Of a stretch of DNA of 5,651 bases, positions 1 through 5,200 are shown in pieces. Below the pieces are notes generated by a model. The model searched no databases and was not told the origin of the DNA. It saw nothing but the letters and a program-made list of their open reading frames with translations. This DNA is from JAZGHN01 sp964496725. Its GTDB lineage: Bacteria; Chloroflexota; Dehalococcoidia; Dehalococcoidales; E44-bin46. The translations under genes were made by a program, and so were the position numbers. How positions within the stretch are numbered: the stretch's first letter is position 1; every line of letters begins with the position of its first letter. The stretch is from positions 1 to 5,651 of the forward strand of contig CAZCAS010000080.1 in assembly GCA_964496725.1 (NCBI GenBank), given 5' to 3'.

Positions 1-657
1 CATGCCACCTGTGCTGAAGACTTCGTCAGCGAGGGCAATCACATCAGGTCGGCACTCCGGGTGGACTATCACCTTGGCTTGGGGATATTCCCTTCTCATT
101 CGGTTGATGTGTTCGGGCAGAATCCTGACATGGGTGGGGCAAAATCCCGGCCAGAGTATCATCTTCTTATCGGTCTTGGTGGAGATATAATGCCCCAGGT
201 ACTGGTCGGGGACGAAGAGTATCTCCTGGGCGTCCAGACTTTCTACCACCTTAACCCCATTGGCTGATGTGCAGCAGATGTCTGAATCTGCTTTTACCTC
301 GGCGGTGGAGTTGACATAACAGACGACGCCGGCATCGGGGAATTTCTTCCTTTCCCTCTTCAGTTCTTCCGCTGTTATCATATCTGCCATCGGGCAGCCG
401 GCATTCATATCAGGAAGCAGGACTACTTTATCCGGGCAGAGGATGGAGGCGGTCTCAGCCATGAAATGAACCCCGCAGAATACAATGACCTCGGCGTCTG
501 TTTCGGCTGCGTTTTGGCTTAGCCCCAGGGAGTCGCCAATGAAGTCGGCTATATCCTGAATCTCTGCCAGCTGGTAGTTGTGGGCGAGGATAACTGCCTT
601 TTTCTTTTTCTTGAGACCCAGAATTTTTTTAGTTAGCTCGGCGTCCCTATTTCCCAT
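1..657 (-). CDS. nadA: Quinolinate synthase NadA, 3' end cut by window edge
   Basis: NadA condenses iminoaspartate with dihydroxyacetone phosphate to make quinolinate, the second step of de novo NAD synthesis, using an oxygen-sensitive [4Fe-4S] cluster in the cytoplasm. The frame is open from the ATG at 657 to the window edge, giving 219 residues of a family usually about 300 or more long. Visible family motifs are AHNYQ (residues 25-29), GDSLGLSQ (41-48), FCGVHFMAETA (60-70), MNAGCPMADM (84-93), WPGFCPTH (169-176) and HPECRPDV (199-206). Cys88 and Cys173 match two of the three cluster ligands; the third would lie beyond the edge. A run of lysines (16-20) follows the first helix. The start has a good Shine-Dalgarno (GGAGGG, 667-672, 9-nt spacing) and overlaps the end of fdhD by 11 bp, implying translational coupling. 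Identification is secure; only the C-terminus is unseen. Confidence 0.96.
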   Translation of the reverse strand, partial: MGNRDAELTKKILGLKKKKKAVILAHNYQLAEIQDIADFIGDSLGLSQNAAETDAEVIVFCGVHFMAETASILCPDKVVLLPDMNAGCPMADMITAEELKRERKKFPDAGVVCYVNSTAEVKADSDICCTSANGVKVVESLDAQEILFVPDQYLGHYISTKTDKKMILWPGFCPTHVRILPEHINRMRREYPQAKVIVHPECRPDVIALADEVFSTGGM

Positions 658-1435
658 TAGTTGTTACCCTCCATCCGTTGGCATAGACATTCATCCTCTC
701 TCCTCTGACGAAGCCGATAAGGGTTACCCCCAAATCAGTGGCTAAATTCACCCCCATATTAGTGGGGGCGGATTTGGAGATGAGTACAGGTATGTTCCTC
801 TTAGCCACCTTGAGCAATATCTCCGAGGAGACCCTCCCGCTGGTCACTATGATACGGTCATCTGTCGATATGTCGGTCAGCATACATTCGCCGAATATCT
901 TATCGATGGCATTGTGTCGGCCTATGTCTTCATTGAAGACCAGAATATTCTTGGTATCACATAGAGCAGCGCTGTGGACGCCACCGGTTGTCCGATAAAC
1001 CTCGGAGCGATGCTGGAATGCTCTCATCAGGTGGAAAACTTCACCATCTGATATTGTAGTCTGCGATTCTATCTTTGATTGCCCCCTCACATCTGTTGAG
1101 CTGTAGAAGGAAGCCCCTCTTCCACACCCTGAGGTTATCAGTCGTTTGAAGACATCTGGGGCAAGCTCTTTATCTTCCACGGTCTCTATCCGGGCAACCC
1201 CTCTCTTATCATCGACTACAACCTTCTTGATTTCATCTTTGCCTTTAACCAGTCCCTCGGAGGCCAGGAAGCCTATAGCCAGGTATTTCAAGTCTGTGGG
1301 GGAGCAGAGCAGGGTGGTTAATTCCTTGTTATTTAAAATGATGGTGAGGGGTAGCTCTACGGTTACCACATCCTCGCTGTCCTGCTTCCCTTCTTTGGTA
1401 ATGCGCTGTATGGGGAATCTCACCACATTGTTCAT
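647..1435 (-). CDS. fdhD: FdhD, formate dehydrogenase accessory sulfurtransferase
   Basis: FdhD is needed for active Mo/W formate dehydrogenases; in E. coli it takes sulfur from IscS and sulfurates the bis-MGD cofactor. The 262-residue protein shows family motifs: VELPLTIILN (26-35), SPTDLKYLAIGFLASEG (45-61), TSGCGRG (101-107), TTGGVHSAAL (149-158), EDIGRHNAIDK (169-179), TSGRVSSEI (198-206), KSAPT (221-225) and GFVRGERMNVY (241-251). Length is typical. The ATG at 1435 is chosen because the longer frame back to 1570 adds 45 residues of low-complexity sequence that overlap the MOSC gene, and because AGGA (1445-1448) lies 9 nt upstream. The loop holding the sulfur-carrying CxxC in E. coli reads CGRG here, so only Cys104 remains. 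The gene starts 11 bp after the MOSC gene and overlaps nadA by 11 bp. No formate dehydrogenase gene is in the window. Confidence 0.95.
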   Translation of the reverse strand: MNNVVRFPIQRITKEGKQDSEDVVTVELPLTIILNNKELTTLLCSPTDLKYLAIGFLASEGLVKGKDEIKKVVVDDKRGVARIETVEDKELAPDVFKRLITSGCGRGASFYSSTDVRGQSKIESQTTISDGEVFHLMRAFQHRSEVYRTTGGVHSAALCDTKNILVFNEDIGRHNAIDKIFGECMLTDISTDDRIIVTSGRVSSEILLKVAKRNIPVLISKSAPTNMGVNLATDLGVTLIGFVRGERMNVYANGWRVTTNGK

Positions 1436-1446
1436 CGCCTTTGTTC

Positions 1447-1881
1447 CTATAAAACCGTCACCGTGTCCCCCACCTTCACCGGCCCTCCTTTGACCACCTT
1501 GGCGAATATCCCTTCTCTGGGCATGATGCACTTGCCTATCTGCTTGTAGATAGCACATCCGGTGTGGCATTCTTTGCCAATCTGGGTAATTTCAAAGATA
1601 ACCTCTTCTCCTACGCGTATGCGCTTGCCTACAGGGATTGAGGGCAGGTCTATTCCCTCGGTAGTGAGGTTTTCGGCGAAATCTCCGGGGGCTACGTCTA
1701 ATCCCCGTCCTCGCATCTTGTCGATGCTTTCGACTGCCAGCAGGCTTACCTGGCGGTGGGTGTCGCTGCCGGCATGGGCATCATTAGCCAGGCCATAGTT
1801 CTCTTTGAACACCCCCTCAGGTATATTTGTCTTCGTGGTTCCTTTTTGCTTGCTCCTCGAGATTGCGATTATCTTAGCCAT
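1447..1881 (-). CDS. Small MOSC-domain protein
   Basis: MOSC domains (named for the C-terminal domain of Mo-cofactor sulfurases) are predicted to carry sulfur or bind molybdenum cofactor derivatives, though small stand-alone members are mostly uncharacterised. The 144-residue protein has the expected core: GDFAENLTTEGIDL (66-79), a KRIRVGEEVIFEITQIG strand region (86-102), then KECHTGCAIYKQIGKCIM (103-120) and PVKVGDTVTVL at the C-terminus. Cys105 in the KECH context is the likely conserved functional cysteine; Cys109 and Cys118 are further thiols. The start at 1881 (MAKIIAISRSK) fits the family's usual beginning. A longer TTG frame from 1947 would add an atypical 22 residues running through a hairpin. 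No clear Shine-Dalgarno precedes the ATG, unlike the other genes here, so initiation may be weak or controlled. Location directly before fdhD supports a molybdenum-enzyme maturation role. Confidence 0.9.
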   Translation of the reverse strand: MAKIIAISRSKQKGTTKTNIPEGVFKENYGLANDAHAGSDTHRQVSLLAVESIDKMRGRGLDVAPGDFAENLTTEGIDLPSIPVGKRIRVGEEVIFEITQIGKECHTGCAIYKQIGKCIMPREGIFAKVVKGGPVKVGDTVTVL

Positions 1882-1921
1882 CTTTGAAATATCTTTTTGA
1901 AGAATTAGCCAGTTTTGATTT

Positions 1922-1959
1922 GGCACCATAACCTTGAAGTATGCCAAGATTATGGTGCC
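1922..1959 (-). promoter_or_regulatory. Strong RNA hairpin ahead of the MOSC-fdhD-nadA genes
   Basis: On the minus strand the arm GGCACCATAA (1959-1950) pairs perfectly with TTATGGTGCC (1931-1922). The stem continues inward through a U-G wobble (1949 with 1932) and CTTG/CAAG (1948-1945 with 1936-1933), giving 15 continuous pairs and an 8-nt loop, GCATACTT. On the plus strand the wobble becomes an A-C mismatch, so the fold favours the sense transcript. No T-run follows on either strand, which argues against a standard intrinsic terminator. It lies 40 bp before the MOSC start, which lacks a good ribosome site. It could be an mRNA processing or stability element, a protein-binding site or an attenuator; the function is inferred only. 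Confidence 0.6.
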
Positions 1960-2013
1960 TTTGCTACTTGGATTGTGGGTGGGTGGGCCACGCTTAACTA
2001 CGCGCTTTGTGTT

Positions 2014-2169
2014 TTAAACCTCGTTGTTTAGTATCTTCTCTTTTAGAATTTCCCACTGCGTCTTGGTAAGGACACAGGTGTTGTCTTTTTCGCCTATCTC
2101 TACTTGTTTCTCTTTGATGGTTACCGCCGGGCAGCACGAACCCTCCCGACATAGCTTTACTACTTTCAT
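2014..2169 (-). CDS. Small Cys-containing protein of unknown function (51 aa)
   Basis: This short reading frame encodes 51 residues beginning MKVVKLCREGSCCPAV and ending EILKEKILNNEV before TAA. I do not recognise a named family. It has four cysteines: Cys7, the adjacent pair Cys12-Cys13 followed by Pro, and Cys32. The middle (TIKEKQVEIGEKDN, 17-30) looks like a beta hairpin, and the tail (LTKTQWEILKEKIL, 34-47) like an amphipathic helix. There is no signal peptide or membrane segment, so it should be a small cytoplasmic protein; metal binding or redox activity is possible but unproven. Coding is well supported by an excellent Shine-Dalgarno (AAAGGAGG, 2176-2183, 6-nt spacing) and a promoter about 65 bp upstream. 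It is the first gene after that promoter and may lead the MOSC-fdhD-nadA transcript. Confidence 0.78.
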   Translation of the reverse strand: MKVVKLCREGSCCPAVTIKEKQVEIGEKDNTCVLTKTQWEILKEKILNNEV

Positions 2170-2197
2170 GTTCTGCCTCCTTTCACACTACACTTTA

Positions 2198-2211
2198 GGC
2201 TATTACTAGCC
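2198..2211 (-). promoter_or_regulatory. GNRA-type hairpin in the predicted 5' leader
   Basis: The minus strand reads GGCTA-GTAA-TAGCC, a perfect 5-bp stem capped by a GUAA (GNRA) tetraloop, with one more possible G-U pair at the base. It lies between the predicted transcription start near 2233 and the Shine-Dalgarno at 2176-2183. It could stabilise the 5' end of the mRNA or affect ribosome access. It is short and could be chance. Confidence 0.35.
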
Positions 2212-2239
2212 CACCCGCAGTTTATGAGTATCTACGCAT

Positions 2240-2269
2240 ATTATACCAATTTTCTCATACTCGTGTCTG
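2240..2269 (-). promoter_or_regulatory. Sigma-70-type promoter for the 51-aa gene and downstream genes
   Basis: On the minus strand a perfect -10 box TATAAT (2245-2240) follows CAGACA (2269-2264, four of six matches to TTGACA) with an 18-bp spacer. Transcription would begin near 2233, giving a leader of about 64 nt before the 51-aa gene. The location, in the largest gene-free gap of the window and pointing at a strong ribosome site, supports function. An inverted pair GAGTAT/ATACTC (2262-2257 and 2231-2226) flanks the -10 box and might be an operator, but six matching bases is weak evidence. Confidence 0.6.
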
Positions 2270-2288
2270 CTTTTTCCGTGCTTATTAT

Positions 2289-2311
2289 GGGGGATTGGAA
2301 CCAAAGCCCCC
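2289..2311 (-). terminator. GC-rich hairpin after the ferredoxin gene, possible terminator
   Basis: On the minus strand GGGGG (2311-2307) pairs with CCCCC (2293-2289), and TTG/CAA can pair inside around a GTTC loop. It begins 25 bp after the ferredoxin-like gene's TGA and just before the next promoter, where a terminator is expected. There is no T-run after the stem, so it is not a classical intrinsic terminator; it may be a 3' end stabiliser or a weak pause site. Confidence 0.3.
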
Positions 2312-2336
2312 GTGTCGACTGGATAGCAAGCATGTA

Positions 2337-3116
2337 TCACGCTGGTTCTAATACTCCCCCCGTTATCCCGATGTTCACCGTCTCAAGCGGGATATCTTTC
2401 CCGCTCTTGCGCAGGGCCTCCTGGGCAATGCGGACCAGTCCGTAGCAGCAGGGGACCTCCATATGGACAACCTTCAGGCTCTTTATATCCGCGCTTTCCA
2501 ATATCTGGGCAAGCTTGCTTATATAAGCCTCGGGGTCATCAAGTTTGGGGCAGCCGATAGCGATTGCCTTTTCTTTTAGAAAATCGGCGTGGAAGTTGGG
2601 ATAGGCAAAGGGGACGCAATCAGCGACTAGGATTAAATCCGCGTTCTGAAAGTATGGTGCCGATGGTGGGACTAAGTGGAGCTGTATTGGCCATTGGCGG
2701 AGTTCAGAATCGGCCTGTGCTGTCTCTGCTGTTCCCTTCCCTTTCTTTTTCCACTGCCGCATTTGAGCAGAAGGACAGGCGGTTATCTTTTGATGTGAAT
2801 GGTATTTAGGAAGTTCATAGGCGTGTTCTTTAAGATGAGCCAGGTGTTTGTCCAGGATTTCGGGTGATTGCTCCTTAATATGGGCTATTACCCCTTCCTC
2901 ATCGTACTCTTCAACCTCTTTTTCCTCAATGGTCAGGGCTCCCTGCGGACATTCCCCTAGGCAGGCCCCCAGCCCGTCGCAGAACGACTCTTTTACCAGT
3001 TTTGCCTTCCCATCGATAATCTGGAGGGCTCCTTCGGGGCAGGAGGGGATACAGAGCCCGCAGCCGTCGCATTTTTCCTCGTCAATCTTGATGATTTTTC
3101 TCTTTGTTTGCGTCAT
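2337..3116 (-). CDS. Ferredoxin-like 4Fe-4S binding protein with Cys-containing C-terminal domain
   Basis: The 259-residue protein starts with a two-cluster ferredoxin-type region. The first motif, CDGCGLCIPSCPEGAL, supplies Cys16, 19, 22 and 26; the second, CDGLGACLGECPQGAL, has Cys46, 52 and 56 but Leu49 where the second Cys would be. An acidic linker with many His residues follows (about 65-110), then a domain of roughly 140-259 with NADLILVADCVPFAY (158-172), AIGCPKLDD (186-194) and HMEVPCCYGL (218-227), leaving Cys167, 189, 223 and 224 as further thiols. I recognise this arrangement from conserved but functionally undefined proteins of anaerobes; electron transfer is the likely role. The ATG at 3116 has an excellent Shine-Dalgarno (AAGGAGGTGG, 3121-3130). 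The gene overlaps the end of the ArsC fusion gene by 35 bp, so the two are probably translationally coupled. No membrane segment or signal peptide is seen. Confidence 0.85.
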   Translation of the reverse strand: MTQTKRKIIKIDEEKCDGCGLCIPSCPEGALQIIDGKAKLVKESFCDGLGACLGECPQGALTIEEKEVEEYDEEGVIAHIKEQSPEILDKHLAHLKEHAYELPKYHSHQKITACPSAQMRQWKKKGKGTAETAQADSELRQWPIQLHLVPPSAPYFQNADLILVADCVPFAYPNFHADFLKEKAIAIGCPKLDDPEAYISKLAQILESADIKSLKVVHMEVPCCYGLVRIAQEALRKSGKDIPLETVNIGITGGVLEPA

Positions 3117-3720
3117 TATTCCACCTCCTTAGTAATTGTGAGATTTTTTGTTTTATCATCGCCAGTACTCTCCGGTACTCCTTGATATCTTTGCCCTTTG
3201 GGTCTGGGATGTCCCACGCGATAGTCTCCGCCCCGGGAACAGTGGGGCATTCCACCTCACATCCCATGGTTACCACTACATCAGCGGGTTCTTTGGCTGA
3301 AAACATTTTGGGCTTGCTGTGCCAGCTGATTCCCTCTTCTTTTAATACCTGCACCACCTTTGGCTCCATCTTGCTTGCCGGCTTTGTTCCCGCACTGGTG
3401 AATTGCAGATTTGGCATGGGGCATAGTTTCTGCGCTAGGGCCTCAGCCATCTGACTTCTACTTGCGTTGCCGACACATAGAAATACCACCCTCTTCTTTT
3501 TCAGCTTGTTGTAGAGCTCTGCGCCAACACATTCCTTGGCATATTTGCACCATTGGATACACGAATCCAAATCGTTATAAATGGTAAAGCCGCAATTGTC
3601 ACACTTTACCCTCAGTTCAGTGGAAAAAATCTCCACATTTTCGCCACATTCAGGACACTTCTTTATTTTTAATGTAGGGGTTCGGGTGAATTGGGCTGCC
3701 CCGGGACAGCTATCAAACAT
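3082..3720 (-). CDS. Fusion of Cys-rich zinc-ribbon-like domain with thioredoxin-type arsenate reductase (ArsC) domain
   Basis: Numbered from the ATG at 3720, the 212-residue protein has two parts. Residues 1-72 are Cys-rich: Cys5, a zinc-ribbon pattern KCPECG (Cys22, Cys25) and KCDNCG (Cys40, Cys43), then SCIQWCKYAKECVG (Cys54, 58, 64). Residues 76-200 have the low-molecular-weight phosphatase fold of ArsC: a phosphate/arsenate loop CVGNASRS (Cys82 to Ser89), SAGTKPA (109-115), MGCEVECP (Cys154, Cys158, the expected redox pair) and DIPDPKGK (170-177) with the general-acid Asp-Pro. All residues for arsenate reduction by the Cys relay are therefore present, though a protein-tyrosine phosphatase role cannot be excluded. 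A TTG at 3732 would sit in front of the Shine-Dalgarno (GGAGG, 3726-3730), so the ATG at 3720 is preferred. It lies 28 bp after the cysteine desulfurase and overlaps the ferredoxin-like gene. No arsenite efflux gene or ArsR is visible. Confidence 0.88.
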   Translation of the reverse strand: MFDSCPGAAQFTRTPTLKIKKCPECGENVEIFSTELRVKCDNCGFTIYNDLDSCIQWCKYAKECVGAELYNKLKKKRVVFLCVGNASRSQMAEALAQKLCPMPNLQFTSAGTKPASKMEPKVVQVLKEEGISWHSKPKMFSAKEPADVVVTMGCEVECPTVPGAETIAWDIPDPKGKDIKEYRRVLAMIKQKISQLLRRWNNDANKEKNHQD

Positions 3721-3748
3721 ACGCTCCTCCAATTTTTAGTCGAGGCGA

Positions 3749-4915
3749 CTACCTACTCGCCTTAATAAGTGGCGACATAGCCCTGAGCTTGGCTACAATT
3801 CGGGGCAGTACCTCCAGAACTCGGCTTATCTCCTCCTCGGTGGTCCACTTGCCCAGAGTAAGCCTTAACGAGCCGTGTGCCTGTTCAGGTGAAAGACCTG
3901 TTGCCAGCAGTACGTGGGATGGCTCGAGGCTTGACGAGCTACATGCCGAGCCGGTGGAGGCACATATGCCCTCCAGGTCAAGGTTCAGTATCATAGACTC
4001 CCCTTCTACAAAATCAACGCTCACATTGATATTGTTAGGTAGCCTCGCTTGGGGATGACCATTCAGGTGAATATGGTCAATCCGCTCCATGAGACCTTTG
4101 ATAAGCTGGTCGCGAAGATGAGTTAGTCGCACTGCTTCCTCCTTCATCTCTTGCCGGGCAAGTTCTGCAGCTTTGCCCAGGCCCACAATCGCCGGTATAT
4201 TCTCTGTGCCTGCTCGTCGTCTTCTTTCCTGCTCGCCTCCATGTATAAGGGCAACCAATTTGGTGCCTTTTCTGATATAGAGCGCACCGGTACCTTTGGG
4301 GCCGTAAATCTTGTGGCCGGACAGTGAGAGCAGGTCAGCCCCCAGCTCGTTCACATCTACTGGGATATGCCCCGCTGTTTGCACAGCGTCAGTATGGAAA
4401 TAGATTTCTGCTTCCTTGGCAATCTTGCCTATCTCAGCCGCTGGCTCGATGGTGCCTATTTCGTTGTTAGCATGCATCACCGAAATGAGGATGGTTTTAG
4501 TGGTAATCGCCTTTCTGACATCGGCAGGGTCAACCAGCCCATATCTGTCCACTGGCAGGCAGGTTATCCTGAACCCCCTCTTCTCTAAGAACTTGAGTGT
4601 CTCCATCACCGCGTGGTGTTCGATAGGGCTAGCGATTATATGATTTCCCTTATTTTCGTTGGCGTAGGCCACTCCCTTTAGGGCAGAGTTGTCTGCTTCT
4701 GTGCCTCCGCTGGTAAAGATGATTTCTTCCTCCCTGGCACCGATGAGCTGGGCGACTTTAACTCTTGCCTCCTCGATAGCTCCCTTGGCCTCCTGTCCGT
4801 AGGAGTATATGGAGGAGGGGTTGCCAAAGGCATCGGTAAAGTATGGCACCATTGCCTTTACTACCTCGGGGTGTGTCGGTGTAGTCGCAGCATAATCAAG
4901 GTATATTCGCTTCAC
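3749..4915 (-). CDS. Cysteine desulfurase, NifS/IscS family
   Basis: This PLP enzyme takes sulfur from cysteine as an enzyme-bound persulfide, releasing alanine, to feed Fe-S cluster assembly and other sulfur users. The 388 residues are full length for the family. Landmarks: LDYAATTPTHPEV (6-18), FGNPSS (30-35), TSGGTEADN (68-76), the PLP-stacking His101 in IEHHAV, HANNEIGT (148-155), HTDAVQ (174-179), the PLP lysine Lys202 in SLSGHKIYGPKG, RRAGTEN (233-239) and the active-site Cys325 in STGSACSSSSLEPSHV. The compact serine-rich active-site loop cannot by itself separate NifS from IscS, so no symbol is given. The start is GTG at 4915, supported by GGAGGG (4923-4928, 7-nt spacing). The gene follows the NIL reading frame directly. 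No IscU/NifU scaffold or Rrf2 regulator is in the window. It could supply sulfur to FdhD encoded about 2.3 kb downstream, which is inference from E. coli. Confidence 0.96.
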   Translation of the reverse strand: MKRIYLDYAATTPTHPEVVKAMVPYFTDAFGNPSSIYSYGQEAKGAIEEARVKVAQLIGAREEEIIFTSGGTEADNSALKGVAYANENKGNHIIASPIEHHAVMETLKFLEKRGFRITCLPVDRYGLVDPADVRKAITTKTILISVMHANNEIGTIEPAAEIGKIAKEAEIYFHTDAVQTAGHIPVDVNELGADLLSLSGHKIYGPKGTGALYIRKGTKLVALIHGGEQERRRRAGTENIPAIVGLGKAAELARQEMKEEAVRLTHLRDQLIKGLMERIDHIHLNGHPQARLPNNINVSVDFVEGESMILNLDLEGICASTGSACSSSSLEPSHVLLATGLSPEQAHGSLRLTLGKWTTEEEISRVLEVLPRIVAKLRAMSPLIKASR

Positions 4916-4918
4916 TGC

Positions 4919-4987
4919 TTAACCCTCCACAATATCTCCGATGACAGGGTCGACCCTTACACCCTTGCTTATCACCCAACTTATGCC
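4919..4987 (-). pseudogene. Detached C-terminal part of the NIL-domain gene
   Basis: Read in the same frame after the TAA, this segment encodes GISWVISKGVRVDPVIGDIVEG and then a second TAA at 4921-4919. That is what the missing last helix and strand of a NIL domain should look like: an amphipathic helix continuing EEEIE, then a short strand. With the upstream part the gene would be 80 residues, ending 3 bp before the GTG of the cysteine desulfurase. A single base change at the codon 4990-4988 (for example CAA, AAA or GAA to TAA) explains the break. No Shine-Dalgarno supports separate translation of the remnant. Confidence 0.65.
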
Positions 4988-5161
4988 TTATTCAATCTCC
5001 TCTTCCTCCCCCTCCAATTCCAGTATTACCCACCCCCTATTCTCCGTGACGTCGGCCCGCCGGATATTGGTTACTAGCTTGAACTGGTGGCTTAGAGTAT
5101 AGATAATGGGTTCCCTGACCAGTTCCTCGGGGAAGGTAAACATTAAACGTCGCTTGGCCAT
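4988..5161 (-). CDS. NIL-domain protein, truncated by an in-frame TAA (57 aa)
   Basis: The reading frame opens at an ATG with a strong Shine-Dalgarno (GGAGG, 5167-5171, 5-nt spacing) 39 bp after thrC. It encodes MAKRRLMFTFPEELVREP, then IIYTLSHQF, VTNIRRADVTENRGW and VILELEGEEEEIE before TAA at 4990-4988. This matches the first strand, helix and second and third strands of the NIL domain, a ferredoxin-fold (ACT-like) domain found in methionine ABC transporter ATPases and in sulfur-assimilation proteins of anaerobes. The domain is normally about 75-80 residues, so the final helix and strand are missing here. The lost part is present in the same frame just downstream. A 57-residue product would probably not fold fully. 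Because thrC and the 51-aa gene also end in TAA, recoding of TAA is unlikely; a recent nonsense mutation or a sequencing/assembly error is more plausible. Confidence 0.7.
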   Translation of the reverse strand: MAKRRLMFTFPEELVREPIIYTLSHQFKLVTNIRRADVTENRGWVILELEGEEEEIE

Positions 5162-5200
5162 CTCATCCTCCTCTATATAGTAGGGTATAGTGTTAATATT

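Noticed and set aside
2..267. Plus-strand open frames at the left edge
   Set aside because: They lie antisense to nadA, which has clear family motifs in the other strand, and they resemble no protein.
1436..1570. Longer FdhD start adding 45 N-terminal residues
   Set aside because: The extra sequence is Arg/Gln/Gly-rich, unlike FdhD, and overlaps the MOSC coding region; the ATG at 1435 has a suitable ribosome site.
1882..1947. TTG start at 1947 for the MOSC protein
   Set aside because: It would begin inside the hairpin, has no clear ribosome site and adds residues not typical of MOSC proteins.
1974..1989. GGG-T-GGG-T-GGG run as a G-quadruplex
   Set aside because: Only three G-triplets are present, so a four-run quadruplex cannot form from this stretch alone.
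2286..2330. T-arm-like sequence (GGTTCCAATCC) suggesting a tRNA or an attachment site
   Set aside because: No acceptor stem, anticodon arm or D-arm can be fitted around it and there is no integrase gene; it is better seen as a GC-rich hairpin.
3721..3732. TTG start at 3732 for the ArsC fusion protein
   Set aside because: It overlaps the Shine-Dalgarno that serves the ATG at 3720.
5172..5179. CTATATAG palindrome between thrC and the NIL gene
   Set aside because: An 8-bp AT-rich palindrome is expected by chance and no matching promoter boxes were found.
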